Assembly: GCF_042100115.1 (NCBI RefSeq)
Contig: NC_091276.1
Span: forward strand, 2,418,001-2,482,000
Length of the DNA: 64,000 bases
Direction of reading: 5' to 3'
Source of the DNA: Alternaria dauci
Lineage: Eukaryota; Ascomycota; Dothideomycetes; Pleosporales; Pleosporaceae
The translations under genes and the position numbers were made by a program. The stretch's first letter is position 1, and each line of letters begins with the position of its first letter. Positions 1-13,534 of this stretch are shown in pieces. The notes beneath the pieces were generated by a model. The model did not search any database. It had not been told where the DNA came from and was given only the letters and a program-made list of their open reading frames with translations.

Positions 1-372
1 TATACTATAGGTAGCTAGTTAGTTATTCTTAAGAAGGGGCGGTAGAGGTAGTAGCAGTAGAGGTAGTAGTAGTAGAGGTAGTAGTAATAGTTACGAAGGG
101 CGGCTATAAAGGTTATAAAGGGCGGAAATAGTAAAGGATAGTAGAGGATAGTAGAGAATAGCGTATATATTAGAAGGTTACGTCTTATAGTCTCTAGTTT
201 ATGTATAATACTATTATATATCTTTAGTATCTAGCGTTTATAATATACTACGTACGTGCTAGTAGTACTAAATATAGGTATAAGCCCGCAGTCACCTAGT
301 TAGCGCTTTATCTTAAAAAAAGTCTCTAAATATACTATAACAACAAAAAAAGTCTGTAAAGGCTAAAGCTAA
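1..372 (-). mobile_element. R1 repeat, copy a (partial, cut by window start)
   Basis: Reverse-oriented end of the R1 family. It finishes with the reverse complement of the R1 start, the conserved block GTCTRTAAAGGCTAAAGCT at about 351-371. The same order of blocks, including GTAG-rich simple repeats near 40-90, recurs in reverse orientation at 14,560-14,800. The other end lies outside the window. No coding capacity was recognised in R1. Confidence 0.65.
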
Positions 373-655
373 GTACTATAGTTATAAGCCTAGAGGTAAA
401 CTATAAACTATAGTTTAAAAACTCCTCTTCCCCCTAAACTCCTCTTCTCCCTAATATTACCATAACTTTCTAGAACCTTATAAAGTTTAGGGCTTTAGCT
501 TTAACCTATCTATTATTAAATATATATAGCTATATATAGTAAAACTAGGTATTTAGGAAATACACCTTTACTATAATTTATTATAGTATCTTTTAATAGT
601 ATTATACTTACGTCTTTTACTAGTACGTTTATTATTTAAATAAGTATAAACTAAA
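366..655 (+). repeat. LTR copy L1
   Basis: About 280 bp that recurs nearly unchanged at 6,165-6,443, at 17,101-17,400, inverted at 15,637-15,905, and in part at 12,600-12,716. Shared blocks include the tract CTCCTCTTCCCCCTAAACTC and a closing TTTATTATTTAAATA. It sits next to gag-like relic sequence here and next to gypsy coding relics at 6,443, which fits a long terminal repeat. Degenerate remnants are also seen near 19,225-19,345. Confidence 0.65.
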
Positions 656-1590
656 TAGCTATTAGCTTAGGTAGGGTAAACTCTACCTTAAGAATAATTT
701 CTTTAATTACTTCTAATAGGTTAAGTATATACGCTTCCTCTTTTACTTTAAGGTAAGTAATTAGGTAGTTACTAATCTTCTTATAGCTAAATTCCTAGAG
801 GCTATTAGTTTTAAGGCTAAATCTCTTAAGTACTTTAGTTACTTATCTAAGTAGTAATCTCTTAACTAGATAAAAACCTTAGTATTCTTTATTAATAGTT
901 ATAGCTTTAATATAATATTTATTATAGATCTAAAACTCTTATAAGTATTTTTTAATATTTAGATTAAACTTTACTTAATAATAAAGAAGTTAATATTTAA
1001 AGTATTTAGCTTATACTTCTTACTAGCTCTAGTTATTACTTCTAAATAACCTCCTAAGTACTTCTTTAAAGTCTTTCTAAGATTTATTTACCTAAGCTAT
1101 ATTATAAGTATTAGAAGCTTAGATAATAGTTTACTACTTCTACTTATAATAAGCTAAGAGCCTTTTAACTATAGCTTTATTACTAAACTTATAGTCCTTA
1201 AATATATCTTTAAGGTATTCTAAGAATATAGTAATATTAGTACTATTAAAGACTAAAACTATTTTAGCTAAGTATAGTAAGAGTTATATAACTACTATTA
1301 GGTCTTAACTTCTTAGCTATTAGAGTAAAGCTACTATTATCTAAAGGACTTTTATTATTTTATTATTAAGGGGCTATACTAGTAGAATATTTAAAGAAAT
1401 AGAGCTTCTTAGTATTACTAGTAGTATACTTAATAAATCTATTAGTATTATTATACTATTAGCTAAGGCTTCTAGTTTCTTTATTTTAGTAGGAGAAGTA
1501 AACTAATCTATATTCTAGCTTCTAGCTAGTAGCTTAGTAATAGATTAGGTTCTTTTACTTATCTTATTCCTTATCTACGTAATATATATA
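656..1590 (-). pseudogene. Retroelement gag-like relic, RIP-degraded
   Basis: Read on the minus strand with stops ignored, the stretch around 1,280-660 gives phrases such as TIFLEYLKDIFKDYKF followed by KAIVKRLLAYYK. These resemble the start of gag proteins of fungal Ty3/gypsy elements. Many TAA and TAG codons interrupt it, at positions where CAA, CGA or TGG would be expected before RIP. No function remains. Assignment to gag is by eye only. Confidence 0.4.
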
Positions 1591-1599
1591 ATAAGTTAG

Positions 1600-2850
1600 C
1601 TTTAGCCTTTATAGACTTTTTTAAGATATAACGTTAACTAGGTACCTATAGGCTTGTATAAGCCTATATTTAATATAACTAGTATATACGTAGTATATTA
1701 TAAATGCTAAATACTAAAGATATATCGTAGTATTATACGCCTACTAAAGATAAGATATAACCTTCTAATATATATACTATATTCTACTATCTTTTACTAT
1801 ATCTACCCTTTATAACTACTACCCTTTCCTAAGAATAACTACCTAGGGCTACTACTATACTTTTAACTTTAACTAGAGGAACGTTAGTAGTAGCGCTATC
1901 TACGCTATATTCTTATATCCCTATAATATTTATTTAAATTCCCTCTCCTTAAGCCTAGGATATTAATCCTCTATTACCTATTTAATATTAACTACTTACC
2001 TATATAGCTAGGCCTAGGTTTCCTACCTAAAGCCCCCTTAGTTAAGGAGAAAGATATAGCTAAATATAAAGAGCTTATAGCTATAGCGCCTATTAAGTTA
2101 AGTCTTACGCCTAACCTCCCTAACCTTCTTCTACTATATCTATATCCTCTTCTCCTTAATAGTCTCTTCTATAATAATATTACTAATATAGGTATTAATC
2201 TAATCCCTCTTAGATACTCTACTATCCTAGAATATATAGTAAAACTCTAGTAATTACTTATTTAACTTATTATAGACTACTTTAAGTAGCTCTTAAGTAT
2301 ATATAAGGCTAGTATATTATATACTTATAGATAGATTAGTTAGTACTAGTCTAGTTTAGGTTTTTAAGCTATAATAGAAGACCTCTTAGATAAAGATCTA
2401 AAGGAAATCTATAGTATTTATATATAGTATAACTTAATTATATATAGTAAGATACTTAAAGTAAGTTAGTATTAGTATAAATATTAGAAGTAGCTAGATT
2501 TTTATAAAACCTCCTCTTAGTTATAGTTAATATACTATACTATCCTTCCCCTTTATAATATAATATAATTATATTATTAACTTATAGCTAGTAATCCCTA
2601 TTAGGCCCTCTTAAGGTTTAGAAAGTATCTTTTTTTTTATTACCTTTAGTAAATTTATTTAACTTTTATTTTTATATATAGATATTAGAGCTTTACTACC
2701 TTAGAAAACTAATTAGTCTAGCGTTTAAACTACGTTATTACTTTATCTTTTTATTTAACTTTTATAACCTATAAGTAGAGGGATAGCTACTTTTTACTTT
2801 TTAAAAGTTTGATTTTAATAATACCCCCTACTTATAGAAAACAAAAAATT
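1600..2850 (+). mobile_element. R1 repeat, copy b
   Basis: Plus-oriented R1 copy. It begins with the AGCTTTAGCCTTTATAGAC block near 1,604 and ends with the TACCCCCTACTTATAGAAAA block near 2,840. The internal order matches copies d and g. It is heavily RIP-mutated, and no open frame is left. Confidence 0.6.
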
Positions 2851-3429
2851 AAAAAATTATATCATAAGTATAGTAAAGGCTATTAAAAAGATTATAAGTA
2901 CTATATAAAGTAGTACTTAGGTTTAACTAGTTAGTTACTTATATATTTAAGTATCTTTTAGTAAGAGGGTAATTACCCTATACTTTATATACCTTAAGAT
3001 ACTATCTTAGTTAGCTATCTTTAGTCTCTTAATCTAATTATTTATAATTAGACTTTTCTTTATTAGTAGTATTCTATGAGGGTTATTACTATTATTCTTA
3101 GCCCTCTATATTATTTAGCCTATCTATATATACTCTAATATATTCTTTATCTATATAGGGCTCTTAAGGATTATTATCTTATCATATACTCTTTATATAA
3201 TATTATACCTTATATAGCGTAGCTATACTCTATTTATTATCCTAGTATTATTAGTATCTTAGTACTTTTTTTATATCTTTCTTACTTCTTAGGGGTCTTT
3301 CTATATCCTTACCTATTTATATTCTCTAGTCTTTATACTTTTTTATTACTAAATATTCTTTAGGTTACTATATACTATTACTATTCTCTTATTATTTCTT
3401 ACTTATTCTATACTATATTATATCGATCG

Positions 3430-3975
3430 GCACCTATCTAGCTAGGGTTTTTAGGCTAGGCTAGAAGACCTCCTAGATAAGGATAAAGAGGAAATATATA
3501 TATTTATATACGCTATAGGTATTTATATATACTATAAGTATTTATATATAATTTAATTATATATAGTAGGATACTTAAAGTTAGTATTAGTATAAAGGTT
3601 CGAAGTAGCTAGGTTTTTATATAACCTCTCTTAGTTATAGTAAATATACTATATCCTCTCTCCCCTTTATAATATATTATAATTACGTTACTAGCTAATA
3701 CTAGCTAGTAATCCCTATTAGACCTTAACTAAGGTTTCTAATAGGTATCTTTTTTAGTTACCTTTAGTAAATTTTTTTTAACTTTAGTTTTTACGTATAG
3801 ATGTTAGAGCTTTACTACTATAAAACGCTAACTAGTCTAGCGTTTAAATCGCGTTATTACCTTATTTTTATATTAACTTTTGTAACTAATAAGTAGAGGG
3901 ATAGCTACTTTTTAATTTTTTAAAGTTTTATTGTAAGAATACCCCCCTACTTATATTAAATAAAAAATTATTCTA
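3430..3975 (+). mobile_element. R1 repeat, copy c (3' part only)
   Basis: Only the distal half of R1 is present, from the block TAGGGTTTTTAGGCTAGGCT to the TACCCCCCTACTTATA terminus. The 5' half is missing, so this is a truncated copy. Confidence 0.55.
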
Positions 3976-5117
3976 TACTATATCTATTCTTATTTCTCTT
4001 ACAATATAAGACTATAAGATAGAGCGTCTTATAAAGTCTTTAGATTAATTTTATACTTAGTAAATACTTATAGCTTTCCTAAGGTTAGAAGGCTATAAGG
4101 TTTAAGTTTTAATTTATTACTATATATAGTAGAGTATTTTATTACTTATTCTCTATTAGGAATAGGTACTTAATATAGTAGGTAGATATAGAAATATTAA
4201 AAGGAGTATAAATTATAATTCTTATTTCATAGCTAGATACTATTTTACTAGTTTCTATAGGGCCTTTTTTTCCTACGTTATACCTAAGCCTAATAGTTCT
4301 TTAACTACCTACACTTCCCCTAGTTTCTCTACTATATTAGTATAAGAATAATTAATAAGTAAATACGAATTAAGAAGCCCTATAGTAGACGTAGGTATAG
4401 ATATATAAGAAAATAAGCCTTCTAATAAAGAATTAGAAGATAAATAATATACTAAACCTTAATATTAATAAGCTATTAGCGTATATATTAGCTAAATACC
4501 TTATAAGAGTATTTATTAAAGATATATATAAGGATATTATTTAGATACTAAGAAGTAATAGTTAGAAGGATACTATAATAGCTTTAATTTTTAATAAAAT
4601 TACTAGACGTACTAAGGTAACTAAGGAGTTTCTTAAGGGCTTACTAAAGGCTTCTTAGAATATAATAATAGTAATACTAGTAGCTCTAAACTAGCTTATA
4701 TAGATAATAGTACTTATAAACTCCTAGTTAGAAGTACTAGAATAATAAGAGTATTAACTATTAAAGCCTATTAATATACTTAGAAGCTATTTAGACCTTA
4801 CCCTCTTACCTATACTCTAAGAAGTATATATAAAGATAAAGTGTCCTTACTTAAAGCTATTTAATAGAGACTAGATAAAGTACTCTTCCTTTAGATATAA
4901 GATAAAAGCTATACTATAAAATAACTACTAGGATATACTAGATAGAATAAAGATTACCTATATAGTAAGTTATTACTCTAAATAAGCTTTAAATATTATC
5001 CTTCCTTAGGTAGAGTAATACTAAGAGTATAATTTAGTAGAAGACCTATAGTACTTCCTTAACTAATAATATTATAACTTATACCTAAAGGCTAAAGCTT
5101 TAGACTAACTATTACCC

Positions 5118-6160
5118 CCCTAGGCCTTAGGGATAGGGCCTACAGTATTATCTTATATTACGTTACTAAGAAATTTTAAAACTAAGCCTAAACTATCCTA
5201 GCGTATTTAGAAGTCTCTTTTTACCTATAACACCTCTCTATCTATCCCCTACATCACGCCCTATACCGCCTTAATATCCCTACTATTACAATTACTACTA
5301 ACACTACCTAGAGATTAAGCTCTATCGTATTATAGTAATTACAGTAATTATAGTAATTATAGTTATAGTTATAGTTATAATTATAATTATAATTCCCTTT
5401 AAGTAGCTATAAAGCCTATATATTAGTAGTAGTACCTTTTTATATTACTACTATAGCTACTATAGCTATTAAAGCTATTACAGCTATTATACTATACTTA
5501 TTACTATTCTATACCTAAATCCTATTACGTTATATCCTAAGCTATCTATATTATTAAATTAATTATCTACTACCTATACCTATCTTAGCTCCTTAATAAT
5601 ATCTATAATATATAGTAGCTAGTCCTTAAAGTCCCTATTACGGACCTCCTCTAAGTACCTATACTACTTATTAGTTATTATAGTGCTAGTAACCTTTATA
5701 TTATATATACGCTAGACTTATATATCCTAAAGAAGAGTAAATAACTTATTAGCTTTATTTATGCCTTTACTAGCTAGCATAATAGTAGTGCCTATAAGGA
5801 GTACCTTAGTAATAAACGCTAGGTCCCTAAGTATATAGTTAAATTCTTTTTTAGTAAACCTATATAATAGGCTAAGTGATTAAATATAAGTTTAGAACTT
5901 ATACTTAAGGTTACTTTTAAGTAGGTTAATCTTAATAATAACTTTATACTCGCTGTACTACTTAATAGTAGCTACTATAGTTACTAAGAGGGTTACTAGG
6001 CCCTCTAAAACTAGGCGCTTTATACTTATAATAATATTATATATAATAACCTTTATATTAGAGATACTAGAGTTACTAGAGTTACTAGATATGCTAAATA
6101 TACTAGATATATTAAAGTATAGGAGTTAAGAGAAGAAAATTTAAGTAGTTACTTAAATAT
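5118..6160. repeat. R2 long-inverted-end element, partial copy
   Basis: This begins with CCCCTAGGCCTTAGGGATAG near 5,123. Its first 400 bp match 16,055-16,480 in the same orientation. The whole stretch to about 6,060 is the reverse complement of 17,400-18,325. It is cut on the right by the LTR at 6,165. The family is unknown; long terminal inverted repeats suggest a foldback-like or other TIR element. Confidence 0.5.
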
Positions 6161-7859
6161 TTCTTTATTCTTAAGTACTATAGTTACGAGCCTAGATATA
6201 AGCTATAGACTATAGTTTAAAAACTCCTCTTCCCCCTAAACTCTTCTTCTCCCTAACGTTACTGTAACTTTCTAGAACCTCCTAAAGTTTAGGGCTTTAG
6301 CTTTAACCTATCTATTATTAAATATATATAGCTATATATAGTAAAACTAGGTGTTTAGGAAATACACCTTTACTATAATTTATTATAGTGTCTTTTAATA
6401 GTATTATACTTACGTCTTTTACTAGCACGTTTATTATTTAAATACTAGCTATTAAACCTATAGTAAGGAAGATACTTAATCTAAGACTACTATATAGACT
6501 TTAATAGGTTAGAACTTTAATTAAGGGTATAAATTAGTAATACTTAAAAGAAAAGTATATTCTTAAAAGGACCTATTATTAAGATATAGAAGGCTTTAGT
6601 ACTAGTAAATAAGAACTTCTTATTTAAGTAGTTTATACATAAAGTGACTATAGTATTAGATAGCCTTAACTAAGTAAATATAGTACTACGTAGTTAACAG
6701 GAGTTTAGTTAGTAGTATAGTTAAAACTCTTAATAATAACACTACTAGAATAGTATAAGAATACCTTTACTACTAGAAGATATAGACTAAGAACCTATAG
6801 AGGCTAATAAAGTAAGTATAAAGAATAGGAGATAAAATAGTAATTAGGGAAAGTACTATAGCTATAGTAAAGCTAAGTACTTTATAAAGAATAATAAGAA
6901 GGGAAATAAGCTTAAGACTACTAGAGTAAGTAAAGTAACTTAGTATAAGCCCTTATACGCTTATAGCTATTATATAAAAATACTAGATAGTAGTAATATA
7001 AAGGATATAGAGGACTTAAGAAAAGAGTAGCTCTAAACTAAAGTCTTAGTTTAGAGCCTCTAAAGATAGATTAGTAGATATATAGTAAATAGAACTAGTT
7101 TTAATATTAATATATAAAAATATAACCCCTTACTATATACCTAATTATAAATATAGTCTATAACGCTACTATATTAATTAATAGTAGGTATTTATATTAT
7201 ATATTAGTTAGTAAGAAGTTTACTTACTAAAGCTATCTTAAGTACTTTATAGTTACTCCTTATATAATTAAAGGGATTAATAGAAAGTTATCTAAAGTTA
7301 AAGAGGTATCTTAATTTAGGTTTAATATATATAGCTACTAAGAGGTTACCTATATATTTATTATTAACTATATAGATAAGGATATTATCTTAGAGAAGGG
7401 GTAAATAGACTACTAAGACGTTATAATAGCTTAAGTAAAGAAGAGCTTATTTATCTACTTAATAAGTCTTTAGGTAAGGTATAATAAATATATTATAAAT
7501 AAGAGAATAGCTAGTTAAGTTAATACTGCTATATTTATAGGTCTTATAAAGAGATAAAAAGACCTAGAAAAAAGAATCTAAGTATTTACTACCTTAATTA
7601 TAGATATTAATAAAGCTTTAGTACCTAAGAAGATAATAGACGTAAAGTTATTACTACTAATATACTATTAGAGCTACTATAACCTTTTTAACCCTAAGGA
7701 AGTAGAGAAGCTCCCCTTATACTAAGGGTTAGGGGTAAACTATAAGATTAACCTAAAGCTAAAAGATAGTTAGTAACCTTAGCTACCTTAAGGTCTACTA
7801 TATAGTATATTAAGGAGAGAACTTTTAGTACTCTAAAGGGAGCTTACCTTACTACTAGA

Positions 7860-8765
7860 GAAGAGGTTTATCTATATAAGTAGCTTACTAGCTTTATTAC
7901 TAGTTCTTTTTACTAAGAAGCTTAGAGGAGGATTATACTTATTTATAGATTACTAGGTACTAAATATAATTACTAAGAAGGATTAATACTTATTACTACT
8001 AATATAAGAAACTCTTAATAACCTAAGTAAAGTAAAGTAGTTTACTAAACTAGATATAATTATAGCCTTCTATAAGATTAGGGTAACTAAAAGTAATAAA
8101 TAGAAGATAGTATTCTAAATATACTTTAGACTCTTTAAGTAGTTAGTAACCTTATTTAGTATAGTTAACTCTCTAAGTACTTTCTAATAGTATATTAACT
8201 AGACCTTAAGAGAGTACCTTAATAAGTTCTATTTAGTCTACCTTAATAATATACTAATTTATATAGATAGTAGCTTAAAATAATATAGAGACTATATCTA
8301 AAAGGTCTTTAGTAAGCTTTAGGGTATAGGTCTCTATATAGATATTAAGAAATATAAGTTTAAGGTAAAGTCTACTAAGTACCTTAGGTTTATTATTAAC
8401 GCTAGGAAGGGTATTTAGATAGATCTAGATAAGGTTAAAGCTATTAAGGACTAAGAGGCTCTTAGGTTAGTAAAAGGTATTTAATTATTTCTTAGCTTTA
8501 TAAACTTCTACTAAAGGTTTATTAGAGACTTTACTAAAATAGCTACCCTTATTACTTAACTAACTAGAGATATAAGCTTTACTTAGGGATCTAAAGAATA
8601 ATTAGTATTTAATAAGTTAAAGGAGATCTTCCTTATAAAGTTAAACCTTATTATATTTAACTCTAAATATAATATAATACTAGAATATAACTTATTAGGC
8701 TATATAGTAGGAGGGGTACTATTATAATATAATAATAAAAAGATACTATATCTTTATACTTACTT
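7860..8765 (+). pseudogene. gypsy reverse transcriptase/RNase H relic (first part)
   Basis: With stops ignored, the frame reads like a Ty3/gypsy reverse transcriptase: TKKLRGGLYLFIDY near 7,910, an ITKKD motif, FTKLDIIIAFYKIRV near 8,040, the catalytic box as VYLNN at 8,236-8,250, then KSTKYLRFIIN and the connection and RNase H start. The YxDD aspartates read as asparagine (AAT), as G-to-A RIP would produce. The frame stops at the R1 insertion near 8,770. Confidence 0.75.
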
Positions 8766-8770
8766 CTCTT

Positions 8771-10196
8771 AGCTTTAGCCTTTATAGACTTTTTTTATTA
8801 TTATAGTATATTTAGAGACTTTTTTTAAAATAAAGTGCTAACTAGGTAACTATAAGCTTATACCTAAATTTAGCACTACTAGTATATATATATTATATTA
8901 TATATACTAGATACTAAAGATATATAATAGTAATAAGTTATATATAAACTAAAGACTATAAGATATAACCTTTTAATATATATACTATCCTCTACTATTC
9001 TCTACTATTTCTACTATTTATAACCTTCGCAGCTGCCCTATATAACTACTACTACCTTTACTACTACTACTTCTACTACTACTACCTCTACTACTACTAC
9101 CTCTACTACTACTACCTCTACCCTCTCCTAAGAATAACTAACTAGCTACTTATAGTATAGCTACTACTACTATTTAATAATTAGCTTTAGTTAGAGGAAT
9201 ATTAGCACTAGCCCTATCTACGTCTTATTCTCTTATCCTTATAGTATCTATTTAAATTCTCTCTCTTTAAACCTAGGATATAAATTATTAATTACCCTCC
9301 TAATATTATCTATTTACTATTATAGCTAGGTCTTAGTCTCCTAGCTTAATCCCTTTCCTAATACTAAGATAGTAAGATAGCTAACTATAAGGACTTTACT
9401 ACTACTAGTATTATTAATCTAGGCTTTATAGATAACCTCTTTTACGTCCTTTAGTATCTATATTCTACTCTTCTTTACTATCTCTTCTACTTTAATATTA
9501 CTAATATTATAGGTATTAATAATATTAATATTATCTAGTATCTTAGTCTTTAAGAGGTAGTAGAACTTAGGTAATTACTTATCTAACTTATTAAGGACTA
9601 TTCTAGGTAGCTCTAAAGTATATATAGGGTAGGTATATTATATACTTAGAGATATATTAATTAGTACCTATTTAGCTAAGGTTTTTAGGCTAGGCTAGAA
9701 GACCTCCTAAATAAAGATAAAGAGGAAATATATATGTTTATATATAGTATAATTTAATTATATATAGTACGATTTAATTATATATATTAGGATACTTAAA
9801 GTAGATATTAGTATAAAAGTTAGAAGTAGTTAAGCTTTTATAGAAATATATAAAATTTTAAGTAAGCTTAATTATAGTAAAGATACTATATCCTCCTCCC
9901 TTTATAATATAGTATTATTATAATACTAGCTAATACTAGTAATCCCTATTAGGCCTACTAAGGTTTAAGAGGTATCTTTTTAGTAACCTTTAGTAAATTT
10001 TTTAACTTTACTTTTTATATATAGACGTTAGAGCTTTACTACCTTAATATATAATTAGACTAGAGTTTAAACTATATTATTACTTTTTCTTTTTTTATTA
10101 ACTTTTATAACTAATAAGTAGAGGGATAGCTACTTTTTACTTTTTTAAAGTCTTATTTTAATAATACCTACCTACTTATAGAAAATAAAAAATTAC
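8771..10196 (+). mobile_element. R1 repeat, copy d, inserted in the gypsy RNase H
   Basis: A complete R1 copy of about 1.43 kb splits the retroelement RNase H frame. The sequence ACTTACTTCT stands just before it (about 8,760) and again just after it (about 10,198), as a target-site duplication would. The RNase H reading resumes directly afterwards. This gives the most reliable R1 end points in the window. Confidence 0.7.
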
Positions 10197-10197
10197 A

Positions 10198-12330
10198 CTT
10201 ACTTCTTAAAAAAGATAAATACCTATAAGTATAACTATAAGATTTATAATAAAGAACTATTAGCTATTATCTACTATTTTTAAGAATAGGATACTAAACT
10301 ATACTTAGTAAAGAGTTTTAAAGTAATTACTAATTATAAGAACTTTAAGTACTTTATAAAGCCTAAGATATTAAGTAAGTACTAAGTATACTAAGTAATA
10401 CTACTAAGTTAATTTAATATAAAGATTCTATATTAGCTAAGGAAATAGAATATAAAAGCTAATATACTCTTTTAAAGAGAATAAGACTTACCTAAAGATA
10501 TATTAAATAAGTATCTTTAGAAGTATATAATATAAGTCTTAAAACTAATATCTTAGTACTATAAAGAAGTTAGTAAGGAATAAGATAATCTACTAGCTAC
10601 TTAGGTAATATTAGTAAAGATATATATAAGATAGATAAAAGTCTACCTTAACTTAATAAAAAAGTAATTAAGAGGATAAGATAATACTACTAAGAGTAGT
10701 ATAAACTAAGTAGAATAAGATTATAGAATATTAGAAGAATAAGTAAGGTTAGAGAACTTAACTATATAAGGAAAGGAGCTAGCCTAGACTAATATACTTA
10801 AGGAGTTATAAGTAGAAGCTTTAAAAGATAATTAGTAGTATAAAAATATAGTATAAGTAATACTAAGTTAAGAATAAAGGTTCCCTTTAAGTATAGACGT
10901 AAAGTATTTAATCTTAGAGTACTTAGTAGATAACTAGGGGGTATTACTATACTAAGGTAGAAGATAAGTACTAAATAGTAAGAACTTATATACTTAAATT
11001 CTTAGTAAGGTCTATAATTCTCTTTTAACTAGCTACCTAGGTAGAGATATTACTTATTAGATACTTACTTATAACTTCTTCTAGCTAGGTATAATAGATA
11101 GTATTAGGTGTTATATATTAAAATAATATATATATAGAAGAATAAAGCCCTAGAGAGAAAGAGCCTACGGATTATTAAAACTATTACCTATCTTAGATTA
11201 CTTTTAGAAAGAGATTTTATTAGACTTTATTAGAGGATTACTAAGTAGTAAAGGTATAAAGTACCTTATAATAGTAACTAACTAATTAAGAAAAAGTTTT
11301 ATCTTTATTTTACTACTTAATATAAATATAGAAATAGTAGTCTAAGTATTTATTAAATAAGTAGTTACTTACTACTACTTACTAAACGTAATTATATCTA
11401 ACTAAAGTAGCTAGTTTATAAGCTTACTATAGGAATGTCTTTATAAGATTTTAAAAATTAAATAATAACTATTAATAGCCTTTTATCTATAGACTAATAG
11501 GTTAATAGAGTAGATAAATAGTATATAAGAAGTATATATCTAAGTATTTATTAGCTAGGTATAAGATAATTAGGTACCTCTTTACCCTATAGCTTAGATA
11601 GTAATTAATAGGAGAGATATAATATTAATAAGAGTATCCCTATTCTTCTTATAATATAATTATTATATTAATCTACTATAGCTTAAGACTCCTTAAGGTG
11701 CTAACTAAAAGAAGTATAATACTAAAGAGTATTTAGAATATAAAAAGGCTAAGATTATTATAGCTAAGTTTAAGGACGTATTTAATTTAGTTTAAACTAG
11801 TATAGCTAAAGCCTAAGTTAAATAAAAAAAATAAGTAAATAAATACTATAAAGAGGCTAAGAACTATAAGGTTAGTAATAAGGTTTAGCTTAGGCTTAAT
11901 AAGTAATATAGTACTAGCTATAAGTTATATAAGCTTAACTAGAAAAACGCTAAGTATATAGTAATTAAAGTAGTTAATAGCTATTTAATTAAGTTAGATA
12001 CCTTACTAAACTATTATCTTATCTTTTATATTAACTAACTTTACTTTACTAATATAGACCTACTACTAAGCTAAGTATAAGATAACTACTAGTTACTACT
12101 ACTATAAGTAGATAATAATAAAGAGTAGGTTATAAAAGATATTATTATAGAGAAGCTTAGGCGCTAATACTATAGATAAAAGCATTACTATAATATTTAA
12201 TAGAAAGGATACTTTTAAATATCCTCTAAACTAGTAGAATAATTAGAAGAAATAGAAGTATAAGACTAGTAGTTAGCTTATATAAATAACCTTTAAGATA
12301 GTAAAGGATACTTACTAAATATTTTTTAGT
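10198..12330 (+). pseudogene. gypsy RNase H (second part) and integrase relic
   Basis: The frame continues from the interrupted RNase H, with YNYKIYNKELLAIIYYF and then FKVITNYKNFKYF, typical of the RNase H end in gypsy elements. Around 11,170-11,290 the integrase core can be read with PLP, then LLDFI holding the first catalytic aspartate, then YLIIVTN. Stops are frequent. A possible chromodomain near 12,150-12,260 is too eroded to be sure. Confidence 0.65.
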
Positions 12331-12719
12331 AGTTTCTACCCTTAAGTAAAGAGGAGGAGGAGGGTAATATAATAAGCTAAAGCCTAATTAACTTATTCCT
12401 TAATAGTATCTAAGTTATATATCTAAGGTATATAGTTTATAGTTAATATATTTAAATAATACTTAGACTAAACCCCTAAACCTTAGACTAAAAGATAATC
12501 TAAGCTACTACTAATTAACTTTTAAGATAAGGTAGTCTATAGTTCTCTTCTCTATTAAATATAATAATAATATACCTATACGATAGCTCCCTAAGCGTAG
12601 CCCCTTATATATAAAGTCTAAGGCTTTAGCTTTAACCTATCTATTCTTAAATATATATAGCTATATATAGTAAAACTAGGTATTTAGGAAATATACCTTT
12701 ACTATAATTTATTAATTTT

Positions 12720-13190
12720 TTATATTCTATAATTATAGGGGTTTTATTAAAATATAACTCTAAAAAAATAAGAAGTAGCTATCCCTTTACTTATTAGTCG
12801 TAAAAGGTAATAGAAAAGATAAAGTAATAATACAGTTTAAATATAGGACTAATTAGTATTTTATAAGGGTAAAGCTCTAACGTCTATACACAAAAACTAA
12901 AGTTAAATAAATTTACTAAAGGTAACTAAAAAAAGACACCTATTAAACCTTAGGAGGCTATAATAGGGATCGCTAGTAATAGCTAGTAATATAATTATAA
13001 TATATTATAAAGGGAGGGAGGGGAGGATATAGTATCTTTACTATAATTAAGCTTACCTAGAATTTTATACGTTTCTATAAAGCCTAACTACTTCTAACCT
13101 TTATACTAATACTAACTTATAAGCTTTAATACTACATATAATTATTTTACACTATATACGACCCCCTTATATATAAATACCATAGTAATC
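12720..13190 (-). mobile_element. R1 repeat, copy e (3' part)
   Basis: Reverse-oriented distal part of R1, starting at the GGGGTTTTATTAAAATA end. It truncates the gypsy 3' LTR at about 12,716. Confidence 0.55.
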
Positions 13191-13534
13191 CTTAATATAT
13201 TATACTATAAGAATAATTGTACCCTAGTAGGGGAGGTCCTACTTATACTATTTAATAATATAAAAGATCTAAGTATTATATATATTAGTAAGCTACCCCT
13301 AAAAGTCTTCTAGGAGTTAGAGGAGCGTAAACCCAAAGTCTTTTAGTACTTTTACTATACTAAACCTAATAAGGACCTTATAAGAGAGACTAGGGTTAGC
13401 TATATTATAATAGAGGAGAGGGTAGAGGAGACTTTAATAATAATCCTAAGGAGGAAGGGGTTTAAGTTAATATTTATTATAGATACTAATACGTGTTACC
13501 TTATTAAGCTTATTAGGTATAGCTACTTAGCTAG

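Larger units (their letters stand above)
6165..12716 (+). mobile_element. Ty3/gypsy LTR retrotransposon, RIP-degraded, interrupted
   Basis: A 5' LTR lies at 6,165-6,443 and a partial 3' LTR at about 12,600-12,716. Between them, in order on the plus strand, are a gag zinc knuckle (6,854-6,895, cysteines mutated to tyrosine), reverse transcriptase (about 7,860-8,400, catalytic box now YLNN at 8,239-8,250), RNase H (split, to 8,760 and from 10,200) and integrase core (about 10,570-11,700). This gag-RT-RH-IN order is that of Ty3/gypsy. In-frame TAG and TAA sit at expected Trp, Arg and Gln positions. An R1 copy interrupts it at 8,771-10,196. It is certainly dead. Confidence 0.8.

Noticed and set aside
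1..200. GTAG/GGTAGTAGTAG arrays considered as a CRISPR-like or telomere-like repeat
   Set aside because: Irregular simple repeats inside an R1 transposon copy, found again at 9,050-9,130 and 14,580-14,620; no spacers and no telomere motif.
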